This document shows, in pieces, positions 53,610 to 63,087 of a stretch of DNA of 64,000 nt (within the stretch, counting starts at the first letter, position 1; every line of letters begins with the position of its first letter). Both the position numbers and the translations under genes were made by a program. Source of the stretch: an uncultured Paracoccaceae bacterium (GTDB lineage Bacteria; Pseudomonadota; Alphaproteobacteria; Rhodobacterales; Rhodobacteraceae); contig CANMUM010000004.1 of NCBI GenBank assembly GCA_947501025.1, forward strand, positions 1 through 64,000, read 5' to 3'. The notes under the pieces were generated by a model. That model was given only the letters and a program-made list of their open reading frames with translations. It was not told the origin of the DNA and made no database searches.

Positions 53610-54917
53610 ATGCGTATTACAATGATTGGTACAGGCTATGTAGGATTGGTTTCAGGCGTTTGCTTCGCCGATTTCGGACATGACGTCACATGTGTAGATA
53701 AAATCGAAGACAAAATTACACGTCTGAAAGCTGGCGAAGTGCCAATTTACGAACCTGGACTTGATGCGTTACTCGATAAAAACGTGAAAGCAGAAAGGCT
53801 ACATTTCACAACCGATTTGGCTGAAGCTGTTAAAGGCGCTGATGCTGTATTTATCGCCGTTGGCACACCAACGCGCCGTGGTGATGGCCATGCCGATCTG
53901 ACATATGTATATGCAGCCGCTGCTGAAATCGCGCAGCATCTTGATGGTTACACTGTGATCGTGACTAAATCGACAGTGCCTTTGGGCACGAACCGTGAAG
54001 TCGCGCGTATTGTAAGCGAAACCAATCCAAAAGCCGATTTTTCAATTGCGTCCAATCCAGAATTTCTACGTGAAGGGGCTGCTATAGAAGACTTCATGCG
54101 CCCTGATCGTGTCGTTGTGGGATGTGAAGATGATCGTGCGAAGGACGTCATGAATGCTGTTTATCGCCCACTTTCATTGCGCGAATTCCCTGTTGTTTTT
54201 ACAGGTCTTGAAACGGCAGAAATGATCAAATATGCAGCCAATGCATTTCTTGCCACCAAAATCACATTTATCAACGAGATTGCCACACTTTGCGAAAAGA
54301 CGGGCGCGGATGTGAAAGATGTTGCGAAGGGCATTGGCCTAGATGCACGCATCGGTGGGCGCTTCTTGCATGCAGGCCCTGGCTATGGCGGTTCATGCTT
54401 CCCAAAAGATACGAAGGCACTTGCACGTATTGGCCAAGAACATGCTGCTCCTCAGCGAATTGTAGAAGCGGTCATTGAAGTTAACGAATCTGTCAAACGC
54501 CGTATGATCGACAAAATCTTTGAGCTTCTGGATGATAAGGCTGCTGGTAAAAAAGTCGCCGTGCTCGGTGTCACCTTTAAACCCGAAACCGATGATATGC
54601 GTGATGCGCCATCACTTACAATCGTCCCTGCCCTTGTTGGAGCGGGTTCTGATGTGCATGTTGTTGACCCACAAGGAAAGCATGAAGGTGAAGCGCTTCT
54701 TCCTAATGTGACTTGGTGCGATGACCCTTACATAGCGGCAAAAGACGCCGATCTCGTTGTGATCTTAACCGAATGGAACGAGTTCCGCGCCCTTGATCTT
54801 CAACGCATGTCGGGATCAATGCGTACAGCTGCTATGGCGGATTTGCGCAACATCTACGGAGCTGTCCGAGCCAATGAGGGCGGATTTACAGCTTATCAAG
54901 GCGTTGGGCGCGGATAG
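53610..54917 (+). CDS. ugd: UDP-glucose 6-dehydrogenase
   Basis: Ugd oxidises UDP-glucose to UDP-glucuronate with two NAD. The 435-residue enzyme has the Rossmann start 'MIGTGYVGLVSGVCFADFGH', the catalytic-Cys motif 'GPGYGGSCFPKDTKAL' near residue 260 and 'GVTFKPETDDMRDAPSL'. Length fits. It is nine bases past the hydrolase-like gene, in the same operon as the epimerase that likely uses its product. Confidence 0.96.
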   Translation: MRITMIGTGYVGLVSGVCFADFGHDVTCVDKIEDKITRLKAGEVPIYEPGLDALLDKNVKAERLHFTTDLAEAVKGADAVFIAVGTPTRRGDGHADLTYVYAAAAEIAQHLDGYTVIVTKSTVPLGTNREVARIVSETNPKADFSIASNPEFLREGAAIEDFMRPDRVVVGCEDDRAKDVMNAVYRPLSLREFPVVFTGLETAEMIKYAANAFLATKITFINEIATLCEKTGADVKDVAKGIGLDARIGGRFLHAGPGYGGSCFPKDTKALARIGQEHAAPQRIVEAVIEVNESVKRRMIDKIFELLDDKAAGKKVAVLGVTFKPETDDMRDAPSLTIVPALVGAGSDVHVVDPQGKHEGEALLPNVTWCDDPYIAAKDADLVVILTEWNEFRALDLQRMSGSMRTAAMADLRNIYGAVRANEGGFTAYQGVGRG

Positions 54918-54921
54918 GTTC

Positions 54922-55597
54922 TTAACCAAACATATATCTTCCCGCTTCCTTTTTGTTATCTGACAATGAGTTGCGGGAAGATCCAAGCCCAATACCACTC
55001 AAAACGAACAAACCGCCTATTGTTTTATAAAGGCGCATCATGAACGATTTTGTAAGTTCTAATCCTCGCCCCCATGCGCCAAGGCAGCTATAGAGCATTG
55101 TGACCAAAAACGCACGAAGACCGACGATGATAACCATTGCGGTCAATTGCCCCAATCCAAGTTAGTTAGCTATTCGAAACTGTGGAAAGAGTGCGGTAAA
55201 AATGCGATGGCTTTGGGATTGCTAATCGCGACAGTGAAACAACCTGAGAATAGCTTTTGGAGGGATACGCGCATTCACTTTGCTGCATAGAGTTAGGAGA
55301 GAAACGCTGCGCAACATTTGAATGCCAGCATATATCATATAAGCTGCACCCACATATTTGACGGCCATAAATAAATGCTGCCGAATTGGTAATGATCATA
55401 GCAAGCCTAATTTGGCGATGCTGTGGCTTGTAAGACTTAGGCAACGCTAACTCCCAGAGCCGTATAAATGGTTTTTCTCCACCTATAGTCGCACCATTTG
55501 TGAACGCTATAATTGTCGTTGGCTCAGGGATGAAAGACAGGCCAATCACCGTTGCCGTAAAAATATCCAGTAATGCATATCCATTTGGCCATACCAA
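54922..55597 (-). pseudogene. inactivated LysE family exporter
   Basis: Minus-strand fragments in different frames together give LysE-family pieces. These are an N-terminal 'FTATVIGLSFIPEPTTIIAF' (the proline motif with P-G-P changed), then 'VKYVGAAYMIYAGIQMLRS', an 'ISNPKAIAF' segment, and a C-terminal 'VTMLYSCLGAWGRGLE'. Stops (for example TAA near 55163-55165) and at least two frameshifts interrupt the frame. The gene is dead. An intact LysE gene exists at 24824. Confidence 0.82.
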
Positions 55598-55658
55598 TTT
55601 TTATATTTTCTGAAATTTAGGGCAGTGATTGAACAGAATCAATCTGATGTCAAAGCAC

Positions 55659-55685
55659 AAAAAAAGCCCGCGATTGCTCGCGGGC
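55659..55685 (-). terminator. Rho-independent terminator of glnK-amtB
   Basis: GCCCGCGA (55666-55673) pairs with TCGCGGGC (55678-55685) around a four-base loop and is followed on the minus strand by seven T (55665-55659). It lies 22 bases past the amtB stop. Confidence 0.9.
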
Positions 55686-55707
55686 AGTTTAGTCTAGGGA
55701 AGAATAT

Positions 55708-57015
55708 TTAGCGAATGCTAAATTCTGGGTAGGCAGCTACGCCAAGCTCGGAGCTATCAAGACCATTGATCTCTTCTTCCTCACTTACACGGATGCCAAT
55801 TGTTGAGCGTAGGATCATCCAAATGATGGCCGATACAACAAAAACGAATGCACCAACTGAAACCACACCAATAAACTGCGCCACAATATTCGTGTCTGGG
55901 TTTGACAACACAACTACAAGTGTACCGTAAATACCGCAGATCAAGTGAACAGGAATTGCACCTACAACATCATCAATTTTGAGCTTGTCAAGCATTGGAA
56001 CCGAAAGAACCGCAAGCAATCCACCAAATCCACCAATTGCTGTCGCAAGTGTTACACTTGGCATTAAGGGTTCTGCTGTGATTGACACAAGACCAGCAAG
56101 AGCGCCGTTAAGTACCATTGTCAAATCTGGCTTTTTGAAGAGCCATGCTGATGCAAAGTAAGCAATAATTGCACCGCCGCCAGCAGCTGCATTTGTGTTC
56201 ACAAATATACGTGAAACATCAGTTACGTCGCCAATTGTGCCCATAGCAAGCTGTGAAGCGCCGTTAAAGCCAAACCAACCGAGCCATAGGATGAATGTAC
56301 CAAGTGTAGCAAGTGGCATATTTGAACCAGGGAATGGTGTTACGCGACCATCAGAACCGAAACGGCCTAAGCGTGGACCAAGGATCAGTGCACCTGCAAG
56401 AGCCGCCCAGCCACCAGCTGCGTGTACAAGTGTTGAACCCGCAAAGTCAGAGAAACCAAGACCAGAAAGGAAACCGCCGCCCCACTGCCATGACGCTTCG
56501 ATTGGATAAATCAAGCCAGTCAAAACAACTGTGAAGATCAAGAAAGGTGTCAATTTAATACGTTCAGCCAAAGTACCAGATACGATCGATGCAGTCGTTG
56601 CACAGAACATAAGTTGGAAGAAAAAATCTGAACCAACAGAAGCATAAGATACATCAACACCATCAGCGCCAACACCAACTGGCTCAAGACTTGTGATACC
56701 AAAATCACCCAAGATACCAGTGATTGTCCATGCGTCACCTGGGTACATAACTTTGTAACCAATGAGGTAATACATGAAACCACCTATCGCGAAAATCATG
56801 ATATTCTTCATCAATTGAGTGGATACGTTTTTAGAGCGAACAAGCCCCGCTTCGAGCATCGCAAATCCAGCAGCCATCCACATAACGAGGAAACCACCAA
56901 TAAGGAACAGCAATGTGTTCAATATATATGATGTGTGTGGCGCCGCTTCGCCGCCTGCCTCTTGAGCCAAGAGCGGGCCTGCCAAAAGTAATGGCAAATA
57001 TTTTAAACTTCTCAT
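55708..57015 (-). CDS. amtB: ammonium transporter AmtB
   Basis: AmtB imports ammonium and is gated by the PII protein GlnK. The 435-residue protein begins with a signal peptide ('SLKYLPLLLAGPLLAQ') and has eleven helices. 'GFAMLEAGLVRSKNV', 'DFAGSTLVHAAGGWAALAGA' and 'GWFGFNGAS' are Amt signatures. Length and order fit. It follows glnK by nine bases on the minus strand. Confidence 0.97.
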   Translation of the reverse strand: MRSLKYLPLLLAGPLLAQEAGGEAAPHTSYILNTLLFLIGGFLVMWMAAGFAMLEAGLVRSKNVSTQLMKNIMIFAIGGFMYYLIGYKVMYPGDAWTITGILGDFGITSLEPVGVGADGVDVSYASVGSDFFFQLMFCATTASIVSGTLAERIKLTPFLIFTVVLTGLIYPIEASWQWGGGFLSGLGFSDFAGSTLVHAAGGWAALAGALILGPRLGRFGSDGRVTPFPGSNMPLATLGTFILWLGWFGFNGASQLAMGTIGDVTDVSRIFVNTNAAAGGGAIIAYFASAWLFKKPDLTMVLNGALAGLVSITAEPLMPSVTLATAIGGFGGLLAVLSVPMLDKLKIDDVVGAIPVHLICGIYGTLVVVLSNPDTNIVAQFIGVVSVGAFVFVVSAIIWMILRSTIGIRVSEEEEINGLDSSELGVAAYPEFSIR

Positions 57016-57024
57016 TTTTAACTC

Positions 57025-57363
57025 CTAAATTGCATCATTGCCAGTTTCGCCTGTGCGCACGCGCATCGCCTGCTCCACATCCAAAACGAATAATTTTCCA
57101 TCACCGATTTTACCTGTCTTAGCAGTTGTGATGATCGCATCACAAACAGCATCGACAATGTCGTCATTTACAACAAGGTCAAGACGGATCTTTGGAACAT
57201 AATTGACCACATATTCCGCGCCACGATATGTTTCTGTATGACCTGATTGACGGCCATAACCTTTAACTTCAGAGACCATAACGCCTCCAACACCAATTTC
57301 TGTTAATTTTTCGCGGACATCTTCGAGCTTAAAGGGCTTAATGACCGCAATCACCATCTTCAT
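57025..57363 (-). CDS. glnK: nitrogen regulatory protein PII (GlnK)
   Basis: The 112-residue PII protein has the start 'MKMVIAVIKPFKLEDVREKL', Tyr51 in the T-loop (RGAEYVVNYVPK), which is the uridylylation site, and 'GKIGDGKLFVLDVEQAMRVR'. The start at 57363 is preferred because GGAGG lies six bases upstream and matches the family N-terminus. It sits directly before amtB, whose activity it controls. Nitrogen limitation should induce the pair. I could not see a clear sigma-54 promoter. Confidence 0.96.
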   Translation of the reverse strand: MKMVIAVIKPFKLEDVREKLTEIGVGGVMVSEVKGYGRQSGHTETYRGAEYVVNYVPKIRLDLVVNDDIVDAVCDAIITTAKTGKIGDGKLFVLDVEQAMRVRTGETGNDAI

Positions 57364-57507
57364 GATTTCCTCCAATATGAGATTGCAGGCTCATAAAAAT
57401 CGGATTCAGAGCACGTCACAAGTTCTAGGCCCATTATGCGCAGCAAAAAGATGCTCATGCACAACATTAAATCAAAAATTAACCTATTTGCCTAAATTTT
57501 ATGCAAA

Positions 57508-58722
57508 TTATGTTTTCTGGGGCGCGTTTTTTTGTGTCCTCAGATAAATAAATGCTGCAATCATCATGCAAATAGATGAAATTGTGAATGGGGCACCTGC
57601 CCATGTGAGTGCTCCTCCCTCAGCCGTAAAATAACCAAATGACGCCGTCATCATAAGTGGACCAAATGTCATTGTTAAGGCCATAATGGACGCAAATATG
57701 CCCTGAAGCTCCCCCTGCTCGTCCTTGCCAACCATACGTGAGGTGAGATCTGAAAATGCAGGCTCATATACTGAGGCAATTGCGGCAAGTGGGAACAATA
57801 CGAGCAGAAACACGGGTGCTTGAATGATTGACAATAATGCAAAGACAAGAATTTCGAGCAAAATGCCAAAAAGCACAGTTTTCCTTGCCCCAAATCTTTT
57901 CATAGCTGGTTTTACGAGAAGACCTTGAGAAAACGCCACACACAGTCCAAAACCTGATAGTGAAACGCCGATGAGCCAGTTTTCCCAGCCAAATTGAAAC
58001 TTTGTAAAAAAACTCCAAACCGAAGGATAAGCCACAAAGGCAAGATGAAAAAAAACAAAAATGATAGCCATAGGAATAAGCGGCTTGTTTTTACCCAACT
58101 GCACAAATGACCCAAATGGATTAGCACGCATTAAACTAAATTTACGGCGATTTTCAGGTAAAAGCGTTTCGCGGAAAATGATCAATCCAAACACAAGATT
58201 AGCAAAAGAGATAATCGCAGCACCCCAAAATGGCGCACGCACACCAAAATTCGACAACGCTCCCCCAAGTGATGGACCTAAGATAAAGCCAATCCCAAAG
58301 CCCGCACCCATAAGACCAAAATTACGTGCGCGATTATCATCATCGGATATATCCGCCACCACTGCATTTACTGTTGAATGCGTTGCTGTTGTCATGCCTC
58401 CAAGGATACGGCCAATAAATAGCCAAAACATGGTTGGAGCAAGCGCCATCAAGATAAAATCTACAACGATTCCTGCAAGCGAAATAAGCAAAACGGGTCG
58501 CCTTCCATATGAATCGGAAAGGTTGCCAATAAATGGCCCGAATAAAAATTGCATCATGCCAAATGAGAACATCAACAAACCACCCCATATCGACGCATCG
58601 GAAATATTGGTTTGACTTAATTCCTTAAGAAGATCAGGGAGCACAGGTATGATTATCCCAAATGCCGCGCTGTCAAGTACGACTGTGACCAATAAAAATG
58701 TCAATGTCATCTGGGTTTTCAT
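57508..58722 (-). CDS. MFS drug-efflux-type transporter (TetA/TCR-like)
   Basis: The 404-residue protein has twelve helices with the antiporter motif 'GNLSDSYGRRPVLL' between helices 2 and 3 and 'GGALSNFGVRAPFWGAA' near helix 5-6, typical of TetA/TCR exporters. Resistance to a given drug cannot be told. A perfect inverted repeat lies 11-35 bases upstream of its start. Confidence 0.9.
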   Translation of the reverse strand: MKTQMTLTFLLVTVVLDSAAFGIIIPVLPDLLKELSQTNISDASIWGGLLMFSFGMMQFLFGPFIGNLSDSYGRRPVLLISLAGIVVDFILMALAPTMFWLFIGRILGGMTTATHSTVNAVVADISDDDNRARNFGLMGAGFGIGFILGPSLGGALSNFGVRAPFWGAAIISFANLVFGLIIFRETLLPENRRKFSLMRANPFGSFVQLGKNKPLIPMAIIFVFFHLAFVAYPSVWSFFTKFQFGWENWLIGVSLSGFGLCVAFSQGLLVKPAMKRFGARKTVLFGILLEILVFALLSIIQAPVFLLVLFPLAAIASVYEPAFSDLTSRMVGKDEQGELQGIFASIMALTMTFGPLMMTASFGYFTAEGGALTWAGAPFTISSICMMIAAFIYLRTQKNAPQKT

Positions 58723-58732
58723 GGGTGTCCCT

Positions 58733-58757
58733 CGGAATAATAATTGAGAATATTCCG
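58733..58757. promoter_or_regulatory. inverted repeat upstream of the MFS exporter, possible operator
   Basis: CGGAATA (58733-58739) is mirrored by TATTCCG (58751-58757) with an 11-base spacer. The site is 11 bases before the MFS gene start and could bind a TetR- or ArsR-type repressor, or form a hairpin in the leader. No regulator gene is adjacent. Confidence 0.4.
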
Positions 58758-58779
58758 AAGAATGGGCTTTGCCAAGATT

Positions 58780-59616
58780 TTATTTGGCGATTAAAATCGG
58801 CACTTGGTTATTGAGAAGTGAAGGCTTTGATGACGGGTTCACAAAGAACGAACGCAAGCGGGAATGCTTATTCGTACCCATTGCAATCATATCTATATTT
58901 TCGTCTTTAATCATAGCACTCATCACATCGCCAACCTCGCCCGCTTTCACAATCGTGCGTAGCTTAACACCGCTAGCCGCGAGCTTCGCTTCAGCTGCGG
59001 AAAGCTTTGTGCGTAGCTCTGCTTTTTCCTCGCCGACATAAACAAGCACAGTCTTTGATCCGAGAAATTTAGGATGATCTGCAAGTAGCTCAACCAAACG
59101 GTCGGCGCTCTCACCCCCATCATAAGCAACCAATACATTTTTGATATCCAATAATGTACGGTTGACCACAAAAACAGGTGTTTTGCTCGCATTGAGAACA
59201 CGATCCAGATTTCCACCAAGATGACCGCTCTCAAAATCGGTTTGCTCGCCACGCTTACCGATAACGAGCATATCGTGATCAATATCGCCTTGAGCATCCA
59301 CTATATCACCATGACGCAGTGTTTCACTTGCATCGACATCCAGTGTCTTCAATAGCGCCTTCGCATCATCTAAAATCGCGCGGCCGTGCTGCAACTGCAA
59401 TTTTGCACGCTCATGATCCAGAGCAGCGAGTTCTTCAAGTAGCTTTGTGCGCGCGCCAAGACGAATAGCGCCTGAATGGTCATCCGTTGGGGCTTTGGGT
59501 TTTTCAATAACGTTCAGCAACTCAACTTGGGCGTCTTCTGCCATCCAAGCCGTATATTCACAAGCAGGCTTGGCATATGCCGAGCCATCAATCAGCGTTA
59601 ATATCTTTTTCATCAT
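58780..59616 (-). CDS. tandem universal stress protein (UspA) domain protein
   Basis: The 278-residue cytosolic protein has two UspA domains (about 1-145 and 155-278). The first begins 'KKILTLIDGSAYAKPACEYT' and the second 'IKNVLVAYDGGESADRLVEL'. The ATP-binding glycine motif is altered in the second domain ('GTNKHSRLR' instead of G-x-x-G-H-S). It follows the SulP gene by six bases and is therefore probably co-transcribed with this anion transporter. Confidence 0.92.
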   Translation of the reverse strand: MMKKILTLIDGSAYAKPACEYTAWMAEDAQVELLNVIEKPKAPTDDHSGAIRLGARTKLLEELAALDHERAKLQLQHGRAILDDAKALLKTLDVDASETLRHGDIVDAQGDIDHDMLVIGKRGEQTDFESGHLGGNLDRVLNASKTPVFVVNRTLLDIKNVLVAYDGGESADRLVELLADHPKFLGSKTVLVYVGEEKAELRTKLSAAEAKLAASGVKLRTIVKAGEVGDVMSAMIKDENIDMIAMGTNKHSRLRSFFVNPSSKPSLLNNQVPILIAK

Positions 59617-59622
59617 ACCTCC

Positions 59623-61140
59623 CTAATGCGCCATCAATTTATCCATCCCACCTGGCTTATCGTGAAGCGCCAATTGGTCGACGATTGTTTCGGTCGCTTT
59701 ATTCATGCCGATAATTTTGACTTGAGCACCTTCGCGCTTAAATTTCAATACCGCCATATCAAGAGCAGCTACAGAGCTGATATCCCAAATATGAGCCGCG
59801 CTCACATCAATTACAACATTCTCAACCGCTTCTTTGAAATTAAAACTATTCATGAATTCTTCGCTCGATGCAAAGAAAATCTGACCTTCAAAGGTATAAG
59901 TACGTGTATGGCGATCTTCTGAAAGTTTCGGGGTAACGCGGAAAATTTGTGAAATTTTGCCTGCAAAAAAGACACCTGAGAGCAACACGCCAACCAATAC
60001 ACCGATTGCAAGATTATGTGTGTATATCACGAATGCAACAGTTGCGAGCATCACAATCGAGCTTGAACGTGGATGGGTACGCAAATTACCGATTGATGAC
60101 CAGCTAAATGTGCCGATGGAAACCATAATCATAATCGCAACAAGTGCAGCCATTGGAATCTGGCCAACGAAATCGCCCAACCCCACAATCAAGATGAGCA
60201 AGAACACACCTGCAGAGAAGGTTGACAAGCGACCGCGACCGCCAGATTTCACATTGATGATCGATTGACCAATCATTGCACAACCCGCCATGCCGCCCAT
60301 AAATCCCGTTACAGTATTTGCGACACCTTGGCCTACGCATTCTTGATTTCGATTAGATGTCGTATCCGTTAGTTCATCAACGATATTCGCCGTCATCAAG
60401 CTTTCGAGCAACCCCACAATGGCAATGGCAAGGGAAATAGGTGCAATAATCTTAAAGGTTTCGAAATTTAATGGAACATCTGGCAAGAAAAAGAACGGCA
60501 ATGTACTTGGCAAATCTCCCATATCAGACACTACATTAACATCAAATCCAAATGTCATTGCAAGTGCCGTTACAACAATAATAGCAACGAGCGGCGATGG
60601 TATTTGTTTGGTGACATATGGGAACAAGTAGATAATGGCTAAGCTAAAAGCCACGAGCACATAGGTTAATGGCGCACGTAAAGCAGAAAGATCATCGCCA
60701 ATAATAAGCTGCGGTAGTTGCGCTGAAAAAATCAAAATAGCCAAAGCATTCACAAATCCCGTCATTACGGAACGAGAAATAAAGCGCATATATTGTCCAA
60801 GCTTCAAATATCCCGCAATAATTTGAAATATTCCAGCCAAAACCGTAGAGGCCAGTAAATACTGAAGCCCCAATATAGCCCCATGATCTTCAATAAGCGG
60901 CTTCATTAATACAGCTGTCGCCGCAGTTGCCGCGGAAATCATTCCCGGGCGCCCACCAATTATTGCGGTGATAACAGCAATTGAAAATGATGCGTAAAGG
61001 CCAACCTTAGGATCAACACCTGCGATGATCGAAAAGGAAATCGCCTCAGGAATAAGCGCAAGCGCAACGACAAGTCCCGCAAGAATATCTCCTTTAATAT
61101 TTGAGGTCCATTGGCGGCGGTATTGGTCGAAACTGATCAT
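59623..61140 (-). CDS. SulP family inorganic anion transporter with STAS domain
   Basis: The 505-residue protein has about ten to twelve membrane helices of the SLC26/SulP type, with '[20 protein letters not shown]' near the start and '[20 protein letters not shown]' in the centre. A C-terminal STAS domain follows ('[20 protein letters not shown]'). SulP proteins carry sulfate, bicarbonate or other anions, and the substrate is open. The start at 61140 is chosen over an upstream ATG because the family begins with this sequence. A co-transcribed UspA gene follows. Confidence 0.93.
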   Translation of the reverse strand: MISFDQYRRQWTSNIKGDILAGLVVALALIPEAISFSIIAGVDPKVGLYASFSIAVITAIIGGRPGMISAATAATAVLMKPLIEDHGAILGLQYLLASTVLAGIFQIIAGYLKLGQYMRFISRSVMTGFVNALAILIFSAQLPQLIIGDDLSALRAPLTYVLVAFSLAIIYLFPYVTKQIPSPLVAIIVVTALAMTFGFDVNVVSDMGDLPSTLPFFFLPDVPLNFETFKIIAPISLAIAIVGLLESLMTANIVDELTDTTSNRNQECVGQGVANTVTGFMGGMAGCAMIGQSIINVKSGGRGRLSTFSAGVFLLILIVGLGDFVGQIPMAALVAIMIMVSIGTFSWSSIGNLRTHPRSSSIVMLATVAFVIYTHNLAIGVLVGVLLSGVFFAGKISQIFRVTPKLSEDRHTRTYTFEGQIFFASSEEFMNSFNFKEAVENVVIDVSAAHIWDISSVAALDMAVLKFKREGAQVKIIGMNKATETIVDQLALHDKPGGMDKLMAH

Positions 61141-61292
61141 ATTATATCCATTTGCTTTTATTGTCGCGTTTATAGGGGATTTCGTCAAAATCGCAATACA
61201 TCATATCAGCTATCCAAGCCAGCTTGTATTTGAAAGCATTAGATGCAAAATATACAGCTATCTTTAAGAAAGCATATAAATATTTGGGTAGA

Positions 61293-62126
61293 ATGCAATT
61301 ATCTTCGATAAAAATAGATCAAAGCCTAAGCTCAATATCTTCGTTCTGGAGTGGCCCAAGGCTTGGATGGATGCAGCTCGCTTGTTTATCTTCATTTGCA
61401 ATGCACGGGCATCGCGTTGTTCTTTATAGCGACAATCCAAAACTGAATGTCCCAGAATTTATCGATCTTCAACCCGCAGAATCCATCTGGAGTCCCCTTT
61501 TGGATGATGGCACAGCTGTTCCACCCGTACTTGCATCAGATATTTTTAGATTAAAGCTTTTTGAATCACAAAAAACCATTTGGGCTGATACCGATGCTTA
61601 TTGCGTTGCACCGTTCAAATTCGGCAGGCAGCACTTATTTGGGAGGCTTGACAAAAAGCTTGCTACTGGGGTTTTAAGGCTGCCCCCATCAAGCCCTATC
61701 TTGAGCGATATGCTTAGTTTTGCATTTCAAGGGGCAGATTTCCCACATTGGATCAGTATGTCACGACAAAAACGTGCCGAAGAATTTAACGGATTGCCTC
61801 CATTACAAAGATTACTCGAATTTCACGAAATCAAAGCTGGGATTTTAGGCCCAAAAGCCTTAAACTACTACGCATATAAGCATCAACTAATGACTAAAAG
61901 CTTTGCAGAACCCGTTTTTTACCCCCTTAACCCGAAGCAGTCTGCAAAATTATTTAAAGCAGGATCGATGGATGTAATCGATAATCCGAAAACCCATTCC
62001 GTTCATTTTTACGGGAGACGTGTTCCTGCACAATATAAAAATATCAAAGAGAATCTGTTTCCATTGGGATCTTATGCACATCACGCATATAATGAAACGG
62101 CACATCTATGGGAGCATCTTTTATGA
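61293..62126 (+). CDS. DxD-type glycosyltransferase, paralogue of the 50.6-kb gene
   Basis: The 277-residue protein shares with the 50624-51472 product the central 'IWADTDAYCVAPF' (D-x-D), the preceding 'ASDIFRLKLF', 'GVLRLPPSS' and the closing 'SVHFYGRR' and is therefore a paralogue. It probably transfers a sugar to surface glycan. An upstream in-frame start (61224) would add 23 residues without a clear site. The stop overlaps the next start as ATGA. Confidence 0.82.
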   Translation: MQLSSIKIDQSLSSISSFWSGPRLGWMQLACLSSFAMHGHRVVLYSDNPKLNVPEFIDLQPAESIWSPLLDDGTAVPPVLASDIFRLKLFESQKTIWADTDAYCVAPFKFGRQHLFGRLDKKLATGVLRLPPSSPILSDMLSFAFQGADFPHWISMSRQKRAEEFNGLPPLQRLLEFHEIKAGILGPKALNYYAYKHQLMTKSFAEPVFYPLNPKQSAKLFKAGSMDVIDNPKTHSVHFYGRRVPAQYKNIKENLFPLGSYAHHAYNETAHLWEHLL

Positions 62127-63055
62127 AGACGATCATGATTCATCGACCCGAAATAAACAATCGTCCAGGATTTGGAAGAATTATCCACAATTTTTACGAT
62201 CATGTGCGCGATGTGTTGAAAAAACATGATATCCCCTTTGAAGAATTGCACAAAAAAAATCGCGACATCCGAAAAGATAAAACCTATAATCACATTGTTT
62301 ATCACACGAAAAAAGGTGCCCATAACTGGCTGAATGTGAAGATGAATTATCTGAATGCATTTTTCTATTTTGATAGGAAAGGTTATTCAGGATGGTCGGA
62401 AATTGTAGACAATACATTTGACCCCAAAGCCATTGACCCAATTGCGGCTGATGCGTATTTTAAAAAGCTGCAAAATCGTTTTGTTATCCCCAAAAATAGC
62501 AAATACGCGGAGGGAATGCCCCTCATATTAACCCCAATTCCTGATGGGGCCATTGCAATTTTCCTACAAGTCTTTTCAGATAAAGTTCTTGATCTCGCTC
62601 TCACGACGAGCGAAGAAATGGTGCGTGAAACCATAAAATATGCAAATGGACGCCCAGTTGTCATTAAGCGTCACCCAGCGTGCCGCGTTGCTGCGAGCGC
62701 AATTCTTGCTCGGGAAGCCACAAATTGGGGGCCTAATGTCTCGGTTACAAAATGCGAAGTTCACGGTATTTTGGAAAAGGCCGATACAGTCGTTTGCATG
62801 AACTCTGGAACTGGTTTTGAAGCACTGCTACACGAACGGCATGTCATTACCATGGCCAAATCTGATTATCACCATGTGAGTGCAGCCCTTCAACCTGACG
62901 AAACTGTAGCAAATGTGTTCAATCGTACAAGGCAGTCGCCACAAGATATTCGTAAATTTGTCTACTGGTATCTCACAACACAAGTTATCGATAGCGAAGG
63001 CGAAACTTTAGAACAACAGGTTCTTGCAAAATTACATGAAAAGAAATGGATTTAA
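62123..63055 (+). CDS. capsule-type polysaccharide glycosyltransferase-like protein
   Basis: The 310-residue protein has 'VVIKRHPACRVAA' (near 200), 'MNSGTGFEALLHERHVITMA' and 'SDYHHV' blocks, which match the sugar-nucleotide binding part of capsule polysaccharide (KpsS/Kdo-transferase) proteins. Its start at 62123 overlaps the stop of the preceding glycosyltransferase (ATGA), with GGGAG nine bases upstream. The pair probably works in the same glycan pathway as the 48-55 kb locus. Confidence 0.75.
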   Translation: MKTIMIHRPEINNRPGFGRIIHNFYDHVRDVLKKHDIPFEELHKKNRDIRKDKTYNHIVYHTKKGAHNWLNVKMNYLNAFFYFDRKGYSGWSEIVDNTFDPKAIDPIAADAYFKKLQNRFVIPKNSKYAEGMPLILTPIPDGAIAIFLQVFSDKVLDLALTTSEEMVRETIKYANGRPVVIKRHPACRVAASAILAREATNWGPNVSVTKCEVHGILEKADTVVCMNSGTGFEALLHERHVITMAKSDYHHVSAALQPDETVANVFNRTRQSPQDIRKFVYWYLTTQVIDSEGETLEQQVLAKLHEKKWI

Positions 63056-63087
63056 GTAAGATTTTCATTGCCGAATATCGGTTCAAT

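Noticed and set aside
57376-57507. Possible sigma-54 promoter for glnK-amtB
   Set aside because: The best match (TGAGC ... TTGCT) lacks the GG of the -24 element, so I did not call it.
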